A stretch of DNA of 5,437 nt, taken from Promethearchaeota archaeon (GTDB lineage: Archaea; Asgardarchaeota; Lokiarchaeia; Sigynarchaeales; SOKP01). Shown in pieces: positions 4,824 through 5,437 of this stretch (positions are counted from its first letter, which is position 1; every line of letters begins with the position of its first letter). The notes below the pieces were generated by a model. It did no database searches, was not told the origin of the DNA, and saw nothing but the letters and a program-made list of their open reading frames with translations. The position numbers and the translations under genes were made by a program. Location of the stretch: contig WJKD01000693.1 of the NCBI GenBank assembly GCA_014729315.1, positions 1 to 5,437 on the forward strand, given 5' to 3'.

Positions 4824-5437
4824 TTATAATTTATTTATTGAGAGAGTCATCCCCCCATCTATAATATAGTTTCGTCCCGTTATATAATCAGCTGCAGATG
4901 ATGCAATAAATAAAGCGATTCTGGCCACTTCTTTTGCTTCGCCGAGTCGATTAATTGGGAGTTTAACGTTTCTCTGCTCTAGAAAGTACCATGCCTTCTT
5001 TGGATCACTATCAAGCATTGGAGTAATAAAAACACCGGGCGAAATGGCATTTACAGTTATATCACTTGACCCTAATTCGAGAGCCCAAAGTTTTGTAAAA
5101 GCAATAACAGCTGCTTTACTTGCACTATAAATTCCAATAAGGGGATTAAGCCCATTTTGAGTCCCCGCACATGATGCGATGTTTATGATTTTGCCCCTAA
5201 TAGGACTAAATTGTTTTTGCCTCTTCATTTTTCGAAAGAAGGCTTTCGTAACATTCCAAGTGCCTTTTAAATTGACTGCCATTACTTTATTATATACTTT
5301 TTCAGATGCAGATAATGATTTATACGCACCACCATCAACTCCTGCGTTATTTACTAATAAAAATATATTATTAAATTTTTTATATACTTGCTTTGCCATT
5401 GCTTTCACTTCTGTAGAATTTGAGATATCAGTTTTAG
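4824..5437 (-). CDS. Short-chain dehydrogenase/reductase, classical SDR (5' end beyond window)
   Basis: The minus-strand frame is open to the right edge; its first visible residues, KTDISNSTEVKAMAKQ, are the usual SDR segment after the third strand. A GTG at 5408 is therefore internal and not the start. About 204 residues are visible of the normal ~250. Seen in order are VNNAG (codons about 5340-5354), the active-site Asn in MAVNLKG (5271-5273), the catalytic Ser in NIASCAG (5172-5174), Tyr and Lys in YSASK (5127-5129 and 5115-5117), the NAISPG cofactor loop, and the C-terminal TGRNYIIDGG. The full Asn-Ser-Tyr-Lys tetrad is present, so it should be an active cytosolic NAD(P)-dependent oxidoreductase. 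The GxxxGxG nucleotide motif and the residue that decides NAD versus NADP lie outside the window. The FabG-like tail (ITGRNYIIDGG) does not identify the substrate. Its codons are more AT-rich than those of the radical enzyme. Confidence 0.92.
   Translation of the reverse strand, partial: KTDISNSTEVKAMAKQVYKKFNNIFLLVNNAGVDGGAYKSLSASEKVYNKVMAVNLKGTWNVTKAFFRKMKRQKQFSPIRGKIINIASCAGTQNGLNPLIGIYSASKAAVIAFTKLWALELGSSDITVNAISPGVFITPMLDSDPKKAWYFLEQRNVKLPINRLGEAKEVARIALFIASSAADYITGRNYIIDGGMTLSINKL

Noticed and set aside
5406..5408. GTG at 5408 as the start of the dehydrogenase
   Set aside because: The frame continues upstream to the window edge with typical SDR residues (DISNSTEV), and the nucleotide-binding N-terminus must lie further out.

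Overview
The window looks like AT-rich archaeal DNA. Transcription units end in bare T-tracts without stem-loops, most starts lack a Shine-Dalgarno sequence, TATA-like boxes precede starts, and the TsaA/TrmO-type protein is the short single-domain form. An Asgard (Lokiarchaeia-like) or similar anaerobic archaeon is possible, but this is a guess from style and not from a marker gene. The glycyl radical enzyme implies anaerobic life.

Layout, left to right. (1) Positions 1-2376, minus strand: one uninterrupted reading frame for a glycyl radical enzyme of the glycerol-dehydratase/pyruvate-formate-lyase superfamily, cut by the left edge only a few residues before its C-terminus. It occupies almost half the window. 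(2) Positions 2377-2800: a divergent AT-rich intergenic region with no credible gene. It has a cluster of phased direct repeats (2667-2746) and a TATA-like box upstream of the next operon. (3) Positions 2801-3783, plus strand: a two-gene nickel/cobalt uptake operon, a CbiM/NikM-type ECF substrate-capture protein followed by a small PDGLE-domain (NikN/CbiN-like) membrane protein, closed by a T-tract. No ATPase (CbiO) or transmembrane T-component (CbiQ) follows. (4) Positions 3834-4262, plus strand: a TsaA/TrmO-family tRNA methyltransferase-like protein, starting four bases after that T-tract. (5) Positions 4263-4823: a patch of gene debris, with a two-repeat HEAT (PBS-lyase type) fragment on the plus strand abutting, tail to tail, a short DUF4274-like frame on the minus strand that ends early. 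(6) Positions 4824-5437, minus strand: a classical short-chain dehydrogenase/reductase whose N-terminus lies beyond the right edge.

The only genes that clearly work together are cbiM and its PDGLE partner, which would form the metal-capturing core of a Ni2+/Co2+ importer. The glycyl radical enzyme, the TrmO-like protein and the dehydrogenase have no visible functional link to it. Base composition shifts near 4263: CG dinucleotides are frequent in the radical-enzyme gene and scarcer to the right, which fits a separately acquired or decaying segment. I see no clear new multi-gene system. The best leads are the unassigned active-site pattern of the radical enzyme, the phased repeats before cbiM, and the pseudogene junction near 4585.
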